Shown in pieces: positions 9,188 through 18,442 of a stretch of 64,000 nucleotides of DNA. Position numbers and translations under genes: made by a program. The DNA comes from Thermomicrobiales bacterium. GTDB lineage: Bacteria > Chloroflexota > Chloroflexia > Thermomicrobiales > UBA6265. How positions within the stretch are numbered: the stretch's first letter is position 1; every line of letters starts with the position of its first letter. The DNA lies in contig JAHBVL010000002.1 in the NCBI GenBank assembly GCA_019637585.1, positions 62,001 through 126,000 of the forward strand, written 5' to 3'. The notes beneath the pieces are model-generated. The model was not told where the DNA came from. It worked only from the letters and a program-made list of their open reading frames with translations, and did no database searches.

Positions 9188-10413
9188 TGATGCAGAACAG
9201 CAACGGCTACCGACCATCGTCACGAGTACGGTCGATCGCGGGTGTGGCGGCGGGAGAAGTCACCGAACCCTCTACACCGGCCGAAGTCGCCGAATCGCTG
9301 GCAACGGCGGTCGCGCAGGGTTCCGGCGTCGTTCCAGTCGGAGGCGGAACCCATCTTGGGATCGGGAATGCGCCGGCGCGAGCCGATGTCGTTCTCTCCA
9401 CGCGGAAGCTCGATCGCATTCTGGTCTACGAACCGGCCGATATGACCCTCTCCGTCGAAGCTGGTGCAACGCTCCAGCAGGTGCAGGGGACGCTGGCCGA
9501 ACGGGGCCAGGGCATGCCGATCGAGGTGGCCAACCCCGCCAGCGCAACGATCGGCGGCGTTCTAGCGACGGCGCTCTACGGCCCCAAGCGTCTGGGGTGG
9601 GGAACGTTGCGTGACTACCTGATCGGTATCGCGGTCGCCTATCCCGATGGAACGGTGGGCAAAGCCGGTGGTCTGGTGGTCAAGAACGTCTCCGGGTTCG
9701 ACCTGATGCGGATGCATCATGGCGCGCTTGGCACGTTGGGCGTGATCGTGTCGGCGAATTTCAAGGTGCTCCCGGCGCCGAGAAGCGAGCGGACGGTTCT
9801 CCTCGAGTCGGTCGAGATGTCCGCGCTGCCAGCGATTCGGGACGCCTGCCTGAACTGGCGAGGCAAGGTGGCGGCGTTCCAGATCGACAAGCAGAACGAA
9901 TCGGCCAGTGTCGCGATTCGGATCGATGGCCGCGTTCGAACCACCGAGCTTCTGGCAACCGAGCTGGCCGGCCGCGTCGCCCAGCCGTCGTCGATCCTTG
10001 ATCCCGACGCGAGCCGCTCGTTTTGGTCGTCCTATGTGGCCCGGTTCGATGCCGGAAACGATCCGGCCTTCTGGTGGCTGCGCTGTCACGTGCAGCCGTC
10101 GCAGAGTCTTGGGCTCTTCGCGCAGCTCTGCCAGCTGCCGGAGCTGGCCAGTGCGGCGATGTCCGCGGCTCCCGGACTTGGCTATGTCGATATTCGGGGG
10201 GATGATGGCAACGCAGACTCGCTCGATCGAGTGCTGAGACACGTTCGGGCACTCTGCCCGCGAACGAGAGTGGTGGCGATGCCGGAATCGATGCGGCGAG
10301 ATCATGATGTGTGGGGCGACTCGGTCGACTCGGTCGATTTGATGCGCCAGCTGAAGCAGGAATTCGACCCTGAGCGGATTCTCAATCCGGGCAGATTTGT
10401 GGGCGGACTGTGA
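9187..10413 (+). CDS. glcE: Glycolate oxidase subunit GlcE (FAD-binding)
   Basis: Second FAD-binding subunit of glycolate dehydrogenase. The chosen ATG at 9187 overlaps the glcD stop (TGATG) and gives 408 residues; GTG 9184 or ATG 9190 are also possible. It has a PCMH-type fold: STPAEVAESLATAV, VVPVGGGTHLGIGNAP, LSVEAGATLQQVQ, GGVLATALYGPKRLGWGTLRD and GGLVVKNVSGFDLMRMH. The C-terminal half is shorter than in GlcD, as normal for GlcE, and ends in FDPERILNPGRFVGGL. It overlaps glcF by four bases. Confidence 0.93.
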   Translation: MMQNSNGYRPSSRVRSIAGVAAGEVTEPSTPAEVAESLATAVAQGSGVVPVGGGTHLGIGNAPARADVVLSTRKLDRILVYEPADMTLSVEAGATLQQVQGTLAERGQGMPIEVANPASATIGGVLATALYGPKRLGWGTLRDYLIGIAVAYPDGTVGKAGGLVVKNVSGFDLMRMHHGALGTLGVIVSANFKVLPAPRSERTVLLESVEMSALPAIRDACLNWRGKVAAFQIDKQNESASVAIRIDGRVRTTELLATELAGRVAQPSSILDPDASRSFWSSYVARFDAGNDPAFWWLRCHVQPSQSLGLFAQLCQLPELASAAMSAAPGLGYVDIRGDDGNADSLDRVLRHVRALCPRTRVVAMPESMRRDHDVWGDSVDSVDLMRQLKQEFDPERILNPGRFVGGL

Positions 10414-11786
10414 AAACCGACGACGATATCCAGGAAAAGAGTCACGCAGAGACGGCTGCTGCCGTTTTGCGAGGATTCGAGGGGCCGGATGCTCCCGATC
10501 CCGAGCTGCTCAAAGCGTGCGTCCATTGCGGGATGTGTCTCTCATCCTGCCCAACCTATCGCATTACCGGACTGGAGATGTCCTCGCCGCGCGGCCGTCT
10601 CTGGTTGATGAGCGGTGTGTCCGAGGGCCGGATCAGCATCGACGATCCGACATTCCAGGAGCAGATGTATCAGTGTCTCAACTGCCGGGCGTGTGAAGCG
10701 GTTTGCCCGTCCGGAGTCCAGTACGGCCCGTTGCTGGAGGCGTCCCGCTACCAGATCGAAAAGCTCACCCCGCGGCCGGCGCCACAGCGGGCGGTGCGGC
10801 GGGTGATGCTGGACTGGGCGTTCAAGGATGTCGGGCGGATCGGCATGCTCGTCCGGGGCGCGAGGTTATACAAGGGAACCGGCGCGCAGAAAGTGTTGCG
10901 CAAGTCGGGCGTGCTGAAGCGGATCGGCGCCGCCGATGCCGACGCGATGACACCGGATGTCCGCGACTCGTTCATGAAGCCGGGCAAGGAAGCCTGGAAA
11001 GCGCATATCGCCAACCGGCGGGCCATGCTTTTCAGCGGCTGCATCATGGGAACGGTGTTTGCCGGCACCAATCGAGCCGCGGGGCGGGTGATGGCTCGCA
11101 ATGGCATCGACGTGTCGGTTCCGGTCGGACAGGGATGTTGCGGCGCCCTGATGGTGCACAGCGGCATGTTCGAAGAGGCGAGGGAGCTGGCTCGACGGAA
11201 CATCGACGCGTTCGAGTCGTCTGGCGCCGAAGCGATCGTGATCACTGCCGCGGGCTGTGGTTCGACCCTGAAGGAATACGGTCATCTCCTGCACGACGAC
11301 CCGGTGTATGCGGAGCGAGCCAAAGCGTTTGCCGACCGCGTGGTGGATGTGACGCAGATCCTGGCCGAGCAGCCGCTGCAACCGATGGGCCGCGTCGAAC
11401 GGACGGTCACCTATCAGGACGCCTGCCACCTCGCTCACGCACAGCGCATCGCCGCCGAGCCGCGCAAGCTCCTGAAGGCGATCCCCGGTCTGGAACTGGT
11501 GGAGATGAAGGAATCGTCGCTTTGCTGCGGCAGTGCCGGCATCTACAACCTGCTGCGACCGGAAATGGCCAAGAAGCTTGGTGACCGCAAAGCGATCAAC
11601 ACGATCGATACCCATGCCGTTGAAGTCGTCACGGCGAATCCCGGGTGCGCAATGCAGCTGAAAGCGTCGCTGGAGCGCAATGGCTCGACGATCAAGGTGA
11701 CCCACATCGTCGATCTGCTCGACGAAGCGTATGCGGCCGGCGAGAGTCAGGCTGGCGTCGTCGCCAGCGATGCCGCTGCCGATTGA
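10410..11786 (+). CDS. glcF: Glycolate oxidase iron-sulfur subunit GlcF
   Basis: Electron-transfer subunit carrying two [4Fe-4S] clusters, passing electrons from GlcD/GlcE to the quinone pool. The 458 residues begin at GTG inside the glcE stop (GTGA overlap). Cluster motifs are CVHCGMCLSSCPTY near residue 37 and CLNCRACEAVCPSG near 90. Two CCG (cysteine-rich) domains follow, with LFSGCIMG, GQGCCGALMVHSG, TYQDACHLAHAQR and SSLCCGSAGIYNL. The last 40 bases overlap the 3' end of the convergent histidine kinase gene. Confidence 0.95.
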   Translation: MKTDDDIQEKSHAETAAAVLRGFEGPDAPDPELLKACVHCGMCLSSCPTYRITGLEMSSPRGRLWLMSGVSEGRISIDDPTFQEQMYQCLNCRACEAVCPSGVQYGPLLEASRYQIEKLTPRPAPQRAVRRVMLDWAFKDVGRIGMLVRGARLYKGTGAQKVLRKSGVLKRIGAADADAMTPDVRDSFMKPGKEAWKAHIANRRAMLFSGCIMGTVFAGTNRAAGRVMARNGIDVSVPVGQGCCGALMVHSGMFEEARELARRNIDAFESSGAEAIVITAAGCGSTLKEYGHLLHDDPVYAERAKAFADRVVDVTQILAEQPLQPMGRVERTVTYQDACHLAHAQRIAAEPRKLLKAIPGLELVEMKESSLCCGSAGIYNLLRPEMAKKLGDRKAINTIDTHAVEVVTANPGCAMQLKASLERNGSTIKVTHIVDLLDEAYAAGESQAGVVASDAAAD

Positions 11787-13741
11787 TCCTGGCCCGCCAC
11801 CGCCGGGAATGTGATCTCGGCCACGGTTCCACCTGCTCCGGGACCGATGGTGAATGTGCCGCCCAGGTCTGACTGCGCCAATCGTTCGACGATGCGCAAT
11901 CCGAGACCTTTGCTGGTTGCTGTGGTGACCGAGTCGGGAATCTGGTGGCCGTCGTTGGTCACACTCAGCCAGTTCTTCGAGCCTCTTCGTCCCGATTCGA
12001 TCGAGATCGTCCCGGAGCTTCGCCCCCTGAATCCATGGGTGATGGCATTGGAGATCAGCTCATTGATCAGGAGCGCCAGTATCGTGGCTTGCCGGGAGGG
12101 GACCACGATCCTGCTCGGCGGAATGTGGAAGTCGACCGCAAGTTCCGGTGGTTTCTGGGTGACATTCGCCTGTTCGACTACGAGTCTGGCGATGGCGTCG
12201 ATCGATGCCTCACCAAGCCGCTGCTCGTCGCTGAGGAGATCGTGGACGGCGGCGATCGCCTGAATGCGTCCAGCCGCTTCACGCAACTGCTGAACGATCC
12301 GCGGGTCGTCCACCTGCCGCATTTGCAGCGAGAGGAGCGCGGCGAGCGTCTGGAGGTTGTTCCGGACCCGGTGATGCATCTCCTGGAGAAGCGCCGACGC
12401 TGTTTCGGCGCTGTTGCGGGCATTGCGATAGAGCTGGGCGTTCTCGATGGCGATCGACGCCGAATCGGTAAAGGCCTGAAGCAGGGCGAGCTCGTCTTCA
12501 TCCAGCTCACCGCCAGGTTTCAGGCGAATGCAGAGGGCGCCCCAGCGCTCGCGAGCGGAGCGGATCGGCAGGCAATAGAGTCTGCTGTACCCGTCGGTGA
12601 ACTCCAGATCGGTAACCTGGGCGACCCCCGATTCGATGACCTTCTGGACGAAGTCATCCCGGTCGGCCGCTTTGGCTACGTCGCGAGAGAGGCCGACCCG
12701 GTACTCGATCACCGGCACCTGACCCTGATCGTTGCCTGGAATGCGGGCAGGGAGCCGGAAGAGGGCGGCGGCTTCGGCGTTGCTCAGTTCAGCGGCGGCT
12801 TCGGCAATGAGCGGCAGTACATCGGCCAGCGACAGGGATGACGCAACCGTGCGGGAAACGCGCTGCAACGTTCCCAGCTCGGCGATCTTGCGCCGCAGGC
12901 GATTGTCGGCGAGGTTGCGCAGACGCGAGAACTCCACGCCGAGAGCCAGCTCGTTGGCAACGGTGCGGAGAAAGTCGATGTCTTCGTTCGTGGGGTCGCG
13001 TCGTTCGGTCGACAGGACGTTGAGGACACCGATCAATCTCGATGGCTCTTCGATCATCATCGGCACTGACGCCTGGGAGACATACATGCCGTCGCCGAAG
13101 TTGTGAGCCTCCACCCATGAGGGATGTCGCTGCGCATCGGCAGCGACGATGGGCGCGCGCTGCTCGCCCGCCAGTCCGGTGATGCCTTCGCCGAGGTAGA
13201 GCGAGAGAGCGCCAATAGAGCCAGGGTTCAGCCCAACTGCCGCCCAGAGACCGAGCGTATTCGTTGCTTCGTCGTAGAGGAAAACGGCGCAGGCATCGCT
13301 GTCGGTGGCGTCGGCGATGACCCGAACGGCGAAGTCGAGCAGGTCCACGGGGCGCTGGATCGTGGTGACCGCCCGGCTAATGCGATGCAACGCCCGCAGC
13401 TGATTGATCTGGGCGCTGCCGCTGTCATCCAGGGCCGACGAGCGAGCTTGCCCGGCGTCTGCTTTGCGGTATCCCTCTGAAACGGCGGTGAGCGCTGATC
13501 CCGCCGCCAGCGTTATCGGTCCGTCGCCGGTATCGCGGAAGTCGTCGAAGATCTGGCGAAGGGCGGTGATGGCGCCGGTCATCGTCTCGTCGAGCGACAG
13601 GCCGGCAACATGCGCGTCGTATCCGTACTGTTCGAACTCCCGCGCCAGGTGAAGTGACCGAAGGTCAGCGGCGTTCTCTTTGCCGATCATCAACCTGATT
13701 CGCACGAGCAGCTGGGAGACGACCCGTTCCAGTGTTGGCAT
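11747..13741 (-). CDS. GAF-domain sensor histidine kinase (HisKA_2/HWE-type)
   Basis: Soluble two-component sensor kinase. ATG 13741 with a perfect AAGGAGGG six bases ahead gives 664 residues and rejects the longer frame. Domains: an N-terminal helical region (1-110), a first GAF domain (about 125-270), a second GAF (about 300-440), then a HisKA_2 dimerisation/phosphoacceptor helix with EMHHRVRNNLQTL (phospho-His probably H457) and a C-terminal HATPase_c with NELISNAITHGF (N box) and GLGLRIVERLA (G box). No transmembrane segment, so the signal is cytoplasmic (GAF ligand, redox or light). No response regulator is adjacent; the NarL-type regulator at 32258 is a distant possibility. A TATATT lies at 13766-13761. 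Confidence 0.92.
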   Translation of the reverse strand: MPTLERVVSQLLVRIRLMIGKENAADLRSLHLAREFEQYGYDAHVAGLSLDETMTGAITALRQIFDDFRDTGDGPITLAAGSALTAVSEGYRKADAGQARSSALDDSGSAQINQLRALHRISRAVTTIQRPVDLLDFAVRVIADATDSDACAVFLYDEATNTLGLWAAVGLNPGSIGALSLYLGEGITGLAGEQRAPIVAADAQRHPSWVEAHNFGDGMYVSQASVPMMIEEPSRLIGVLNVLSTERRDPTNEDIDFLRTVANELALGVEFSRLRNLADNRLRRKIAELGTLQRVSRTVASSLSLADVLPLIAEAAAELSNAEAAALFRLPARIPGNDQGQVPVIEYRVGLSRDVAKAADRDDFVQKVIESGVAQVTDLEFTDGYSRLYCLPIRSARERWGALCIRLKPGGELDEDELALLQAFTDSASIAIENAQLYRNARNSAETASALLQEMHHRVRNNLQTLAALLSLQMRQVDDPRIVQQLREAAGRIQAIAAVHDLLSDEQRLGEASIDAIARLVVEQANVTQKPPELAVDFHIPPSRIVVPSRQATILALLINELISNAITHGFRGRSSGTISIESGRRGSKNWLSVTNDGHQIPDSVTTATSKGLGLRIVERLAQSDLGGTFTIGPGAGGTVAEITFPAVAGQDQSAAASLATTPA

Positions 13742-13808
13742 TTCGCCCTCCTTGCCGGGCAATATACTGTGCCCGGCGCTTCGGCCAGCTACGGGAACGA
13801 CGTGATCT

Positions 13809-15620
13809 TTGGGACGCAGCAACTGGAACACCCGCACAACCGAACCCCCTCCCGATGTTCAGGAGGCCACCGCCACTGAAGCCAGACGGCGGAGAAGGCG
13901 CGACGCCGAGTCAGGATTTCTGGCGAGACTTCTTGGCGCCAACCCCACCAGGAGCCGGAGTGAGCGAACGCCGGTGCGAGGGATCGTGATGCTCTCGCTG
14001 GGGCTCCTCCTGGCTCTGTCGTCGGCTGTTGCAGATGCCTACCTCCATCGCGGTATCGAAACCAGCGCATCGCCCCCATACGTGATTCAGGTGTCAGGAC
14101 GGGGTCTGGCGACGAATATCGATCTGCGCAGTTTTCCCGCGTCCCAGGTGGAGTCAGTTGCCGCCACAGTGCGAGCCAATGGATTCCAGTATGTCCGGCA
14201 CCCCTTTTACTGGTCGGAAATCGAACCAGAAGCGGGCGACTACAACTGGGAAACGTACGACGCGATCGTCCGCAGTTTCAGCGACGCCGGTCTGGAGATC
14301 GTCGCCGTGATCTCCAGCACCCCTGAATGGGCCCGAGCGCCGGAACATGCCGGGTTCGTCGACGCTCCGCCGATCAACCCCGATCTCTATGCGGAATTCG
14401 TCTCGGTGCTGGTCAGCAGATACAGCCAGTATGTTCGCTTCTACCAGATTGGCGACCAGCCCAACAGCCCCGAACGGTGGGGAGGGTTGGCCGCGACCGC
14501 CGCCGACTATCTGGAGGTTCTGGCGCCGGCGTTCAACGCGGCAAGGACGGCGAATCAGGAATCGAAAGTGATCCTGGCGGAGTTCTCGGCAACCGGGGCC
14601 GGAACGGTTCCCGGCGCCGATTTGCGGTTCCTGCGAGCGGTCTATGAGGCAGGAGGGCAGCCCTATTTCGACGTCGTCGCAGCCAGCGTCGATGGTGGAA
14701 CCGCGTCCCCGTTCGACAGGCGAATCAGCGCGCAAACGCCGAGCCTCTCCCGGGCGATTCTCTTCCGGGAAACCGTGCACGAGCATGGCGACGATGCCAA
14801 ACCGATCTGGTTCACCCACTACGGATGGGATGGCGTCAACAACGTGTCGATGGAAACGCAGGCTGACTACCTGGTGGCCGGGATCGAGCGAATCCGCGCC
14901 GAGTGGCCATGGACTGGTCTCGTGTTTCAATGGGCGTTGCGACCGGACACGGTACCCGAGGACGAGGTGGGGTTTGCCCTGCTCAACGGCAACGGCGAAG
15001 CACTGCCCGGGTTCGGGTCGGTGGTGCAGATGGCCAGCCAGGGCGTCGGCAACATTGCGGCGACGGGTTTCGTGCCAACCGACTCCGGACCGATCGACTA
15101 CACCGGATCGTGGGCGAGTCAGCATCTGCAGGGCCGGGTTTTCCAGACAACCAGCCAGACGGGAGCGGCGCTGACCATCACTTTCGAGGGCACGGGGCTT
15201 GTCGCGTACCTCAGGCGGGGACCGGAAGCGGGACTCATTCACGCCACGATCGACGGTCATCCACTGCCGGGTTGGCCGGAGGAGGATGGCAAGTCGGTCA
15301 TCGATCTGGAGTTCTTCACCGCGCAGGACATCGCCGTGCCGCTGGTGGCGGACCTCGACATCGGCGTCCACCAATTGGTGCTCGAACTGGCCAGTGAGGG
15401 AAGCATGACTGTCGGCGGTATGGTGGTGTCTCGCGATCCGCCGCTCCGCTGGCCGGTCGTGCTGGCGCTGGTTTCGGCGTTGACGCTGATCTTCCTCGCG
15501 GTCCGCGATCTGGTCCTCTATTTGGGCCGCTACTCCGGCACGATCAGACAGGTCGATGAGCAGGATCCGACGCCCCGGCTGCCCACGCTTCCTGACTGGC
15601 GACCATCGCTGCGAACCTGA
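13809..15620 (+). CDS. Membrane-anchored glycosidase-fold protein, catalytic glutamates replaced
   Basis: First gene of the polysaccharide operon; 603 residues from TTG 13809. No Shine-Dalgarno is visible and the first 57 residues are basic and low-complexity, so a later start such as GTG near codon 57 or ATG at codon 61 is possible. One TM segment at about 58-78 anchors it. The outside part is a (beta/alpha)8 fold like GH39/GH5: RHPFYWSEIEPEAGDYNWE and VAVISSTPEWA match clan GH-A. The acid/base NEP motif reads GDQPN (215-219) and the nucleophile motif reads THYGW (336-340), so both glutamates are missing. A beta-sandwich-like region (about 430-545) precedes a C-terminal TM helix near 550-575. 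Probably sugar-binding or scaffolding rather than hydrolytic. Confidence 0.75.
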   Translation: MGRSNWNTRTTEPPPDVQEATATEARRRRRRDAESGFLARLLGANPTRSRSERTPVRGIVMLSLGLLLALSSAVADAYLHRGIETSASPPYVIQVSGRGLATNIDLRSFPASQVESVAATVRANGFQYVRHPFYWSEIEPEAGDYNWETYDAIVRSFSDAGLEIVAVISSTPEWARAPEHAGFVDAPPINPDLYAEFVSVLVSRYSQYVRFYQIGDQPNSPERWGGLAATAADYLEVLAPAFNAARTANQESKVILAEFSATGAGTVPGADLRFLRAVYEAGGQPYFDVVAASVDGGTASPFDRRISAQTPSLSRAILFRETVHEHGDDAKPIWFTHYGWDGVNNVSMETQADYLVAGIERIRAEWPWTGLVFQWALRPDTVPEDEVGFALLNGNGEALPGFGSVVQMASQGVGNIAATGFVPTDSGPIDYTGSWASQHLQGRVFQTTSQTGAALTITFEGTGLVAYLRRGPEAGLIHATIDGHPLPGWPEEDGKSVIDLEFFTAQDIAVPLVADLDIGVHQLVLELASEGSMTVGGMVVSRDPPLRWPVVLALVSALTLIFLAVRDLVLYLGRYSGTIRQVDEQDPTPRLPTLPDWRPSLRT

Positions 15621-16993
15621 TGAGCAGCAGCGTCGGGTTTGACCAGTGGCGCCGTCGCCTGGCTCCATTCGATCGGGATGTCCTGGCGCTGGCGATACTG
15701 GTCGTGCTCGGGGCGCTGCTCAGCCTGACCAGCATTTCACCGCTTTCGGCCGGATTGCTGATTGCCGCCGCCGTGGTTGCCATCTGGCGTCCAACCGGCG
15801 CCGCGTGGGCGATAGGTGCGGCGCTTCCCACTGTCGCGCATCCGGTGTCGGTTGGCAACTCGGTGTTCACGCTGCTCGAACTGGCCATTCTGGTCGCATT
15901 CCTGGGGTTCTCATGGTCGAGCTTGGTGAGCCTCGTGCGAACCCGCCGCTTGCCCTGGTCTTCCGCGGACGGTGACTTCGTCGTACCCCTCTTCATGGGA
16001 GCATCACTGCTGACGGCCGGCGTACTATCCCTGGTCTTTCAGCTCGATCCGGGGCATCGTGCTGAAGCGCTGCGCGTTTTTCGCTGGACGATCGTCGAAC
16101 CGCTGATGCTCTTTTTCGTCATGCGCCGGGCAATCCTCGATCGCGGCGCGAGACCGCTCTTCTGGGTGGTGGTGGGTACAGGTGCTGTCACTGCGGCCCT
16201 GGCTCTGGTGATGCTTGCCGTCGACCCGGGCCGGTTCGAAGGGGATGGCGTGCCGCGCGCCCTGGCGCCCTATCTGCATCCGAACAATCTGGCGCTCTAT
16301 CTCGAGCGAGTCTTCGTGCTTCTGGCGGGCGCGGTCATCCTGGGCGGAGTCCGTCTTTCGCGCTGGACGCTCGTGCTCGGTTGTGTGATGGGGTGCGCAT
16401 TGCTGCTCACCTTTTCTCGTGGCATGGTCCCTGCAGTGGTTGCCGGTGTCGTGCTTGCGGCCTGGATGGCGCGCAATCGCCGGTTGGTGGCCGGAGCCGT
16501 TGTTGCCGCAGCCGGTGGTGGCGTTGTCCTGATGCTTGCCGTGGCGCAGCGCTCGCGTGGCGACTCGCTCGACGACTTCGTGGGCGAGCGGCGATATGTC
16601 TGGTCGGCAGCTGGTGAGATGATCCGCGACTACCCGGTTTCCGGCATCGGCATGGACCAGTTCCTCAGTCAGCATGCGCCCCGCTACATCGCGCCGGAGG
16701 CCTGGTCGGAGCGGTATCTTTCGCATCCGCACAACCTTTTCCTGGACGTCTGGCTGAGTCTTGGCGTGTCCGGGGTTCTCCTGCTGGTGGTTGCGATGAG
16801 TTTGCTTGTGCGGGTGGCTGTCCAGCAGCGCGAATCCGAACGCTGGATCGCCGGCGCGGCGACCGCCGCGCTGATAGCGGGGCTGGTGCACGGATTGGTG
16901 GACAATGGCTACTTTCTTCCTGATCTGGCCACGATGACCTGGATATTGATCGCCATGATTGCCACTCCTGATGCGATGGACGCCTTCGAATGA
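15620..16993 (+). CDS. O-antigen ligase/polymerase-family membrane protein (first of two)
   Basis: Polytopic membrane protein of 457 residues with about 10-12 hydrophobic segments. The Wzy_C/O-antigen ligase pattern is seen in PYLHPNNLALYLERV, LTFSRGMVPAVVAG, YPVSGIGMDQF and LSHPHNLFLDVWLSLG, the last being the conserved periplasmic/extracellular histidine loop. Such proteins polymerise or attach polysaccharide chains on the outer face of the cytoplasmic membrane. ATG overlaps the preceding stop by one base and the following gene by four. Whether it is a polymerase or a ligase cannot be told from sequence alone. Confidence 0.85.
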   Translation: MSSSVGFDQWRRRLAPFDRDVLALAILVVLGALLSLTSISPLSAGLLIAAAVVAIWRPTGAAWAIGAALPTVAHPVSVGNSVFTLLELAILVAFLGFSWSSLVSLVRTRRLPWSSADGDFVVPLFMGASLLTAGVLSLVFQLDPGHRAEALRVFRWTIVEPLMLFFVMRRAILDRGARPLFWVVVGTGAVTAALALVMLAVDPGRFEGDGVPRALAPYLHPNNLALYLERVFVLLAGAVILGGVRLSRWTLVLGCVMGCALLLTFSRGMVPAVVAGVVLAAWMARNRRLVAGAVVAAAGGGVVLMLAVAQRSRGDSLDDFVGERRYVWSAAGEMIRDYPVSGIGMDQFLSQHAPRYIAPEAWSERYLSHPHNLFLDVWLSLGVSGVLLLVVAMSLLVRVAVQQRESERWIAGAATAALIAGLVHGLVDNGYFLPDLATMTWILIAMIATPDAMDAFE

Positions 16994-18438
16994 TGGTCAG
17001 AAGCGCATCGCCGCCTGCTGGCGACCGGATTGAGGGCGAGTCACTCCGTATCGTGGCCGCGTTGCTGGCATCGGCCATCTGCGCGTTTCTCCTGGCGATA
17101 CTCCATATCGAAACGGTGCTGGCGATCAGTCTCTTTGTCGCTGGTCTCTACGCGGGGGTACGACGGCCGGACATCGGTTTGGCGCTGATGGCGCTCAGCG
17201 TGCCGGTGCAGCGGAGTCTCCTCGTTGGATTTGGCGAAACCGCGGTGACGACCACCAAAGTCCTGCTCTGGTCGACGCTCGCCGGCTGGGTCTGGTCGAT
17301 GATGGTGAGCCGCAGGTCGGTCATCTTCGACAAGGTCACCTTCGGCGCCGCCCTGGCGGCAGGTGGTGTGGCGTTGTCGGGCTGGAATGCCCGGGACGGC
17401 GGTCTCTGGATGGGGGAGTCCTATCGCTGGTTTGCCATGGTGCCCGTCGCCTGCATGGCAATCAATGTCTACCGGCGAGGGGCGTCGCCGATCCCGTTTC
17501 TCGTCGCGACGGCGGCCGGGGCGATCGCCAGCTTTGGTCTGGCGGTTTGGCAGGTGGCGCGGAGCATCGGCCCCGATTCGTTCGAGACGCGCGGACTCAT
17601 GCGCGCCACCGGTTCATTCGGCCATCCAAATCAGCTGGCGATCTACTTCGAGCTAACCACGCCGCTGATGGCGGCGCTGGTGGTTTTTCTCTGGAAACGA
17701 CAGCCTGATTCTCCCTTGGGGAGGCAGCTGCATCGATTGCGCGCGCTCTGGATCATCGCGGCTGGATGCGGATTCGCCGGGCTCTTCTTCACGCAGTCCC
17801 GCGGCGGAAGCATCGGGATGGTTGCCGGATTGATGACCATCCTGCTGCTGACCTGGCCGGTTCTGAAGGTGCGGTCGCATGTGCTGATGGCTGTCGCCGG
17901 TTCGGCCATGATTCTCGGATCGATCGTGCTCGTTCTCCTGCTCAGCGAAGGCGATTTCACCAACGACAAGCGTTCCGTACAGGTCACACCCGGCAACTTC
18001 GCGGTGGAGGAACGAGTCGCGCACTGGATCGCTGGTGTGGAGATGGTCAAGGACAACCCGTTTCTGGGCATTGGGGCGGGGAACTACGATCTCAATTTTC
18101 GTGATGAGACGACGACCTGGCGTTTCCGGATCGGGCGCGGACATGCGCACAACAGTTATATTCAGATGCTGGCGCAAAGCGGCGTGGTTGGATTCGCCGG
18201 GTATGCGCTGCTCATTGCGATGGTGGGGCTGACAATCGCCCAGGCGCTCGACCGGGCGCCGACACTGATGACGCGGTCGATCACGATCGGCGTGGCGGGG
18301 ATGTCAGCAGCATTGCTCGTGCATGCCGTGTTCGAGTATGTCCACGTGTTGAGTCTCAATCTCCACATGGCGATTGCCTGGGGATTGGTCTCGGCTATCG
18401 CTGCGGGTGGAGTCGATTCGCTCATTCGATCCCGGTGA
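16990..18438 (+). CDS. O-antigen ligase/polymerase-family membrane protein (second of two)
   Basis: 482 residues, about 11 hydrophobic segments, same family as the preceding gene but clearly diverged. Family marks: ATGSFGHPNQLAIYFEL, FFTQSRGGSIGMVAGL, NPFLGIGAGNYDL, and RGHAHNSYIQMLAQSGV (the histidine loop). Starts at ATG 16990 inside the previous stop (ATGA), so translation is coupled. Two such proteins in tandem suggest separate polymerase and ligase steps, or two polymer substrates. It is followed by a flippase-type protein four bases downstream. Confidence 0.85.
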   Translation: MMVRSASPPAGDRIEGESLRIVAALLASAICAFLLAILHIETVLAISLFVAGLYAGVRRPDIGLALMALSVPVQRSLLVGFGETAVTTTKVLLWSTLAGWVWSMMVSRRSVIFDKVTFGAALAAGGVALSGWNARDGGLWMGESYRWFAMVPVACMAINVYRRGASPIPFLVATAAGAIASFGLAVWQVARSIGPDSFETRGLMRATGSFGHPNQLAIYFELTTPLMAALVVFLWKRQPDSPLGRQLHRLRALWIIAAGCGFAGLFFTQSRGGSIGMVAGLMTILLLTWPVLKVRSHVLMAVAGSAMILGSIVLVLLLSEGDFTNDKRSVQVTPGNFAVEERVAHWIAGVEMVKDNPFLGIGAGNYDLNFRDETTTWRFRIGRGHAHNSYIQMLAQSGVVGFAGYALLIAMVGLTIAQALDRAPTLMTRSITIGVAGMSAALLVHAVFEYVHVLSLNLHMAIAWGLVSAIAAGGVDSLIRSR

Positions 18439-18442
18439 CTTG

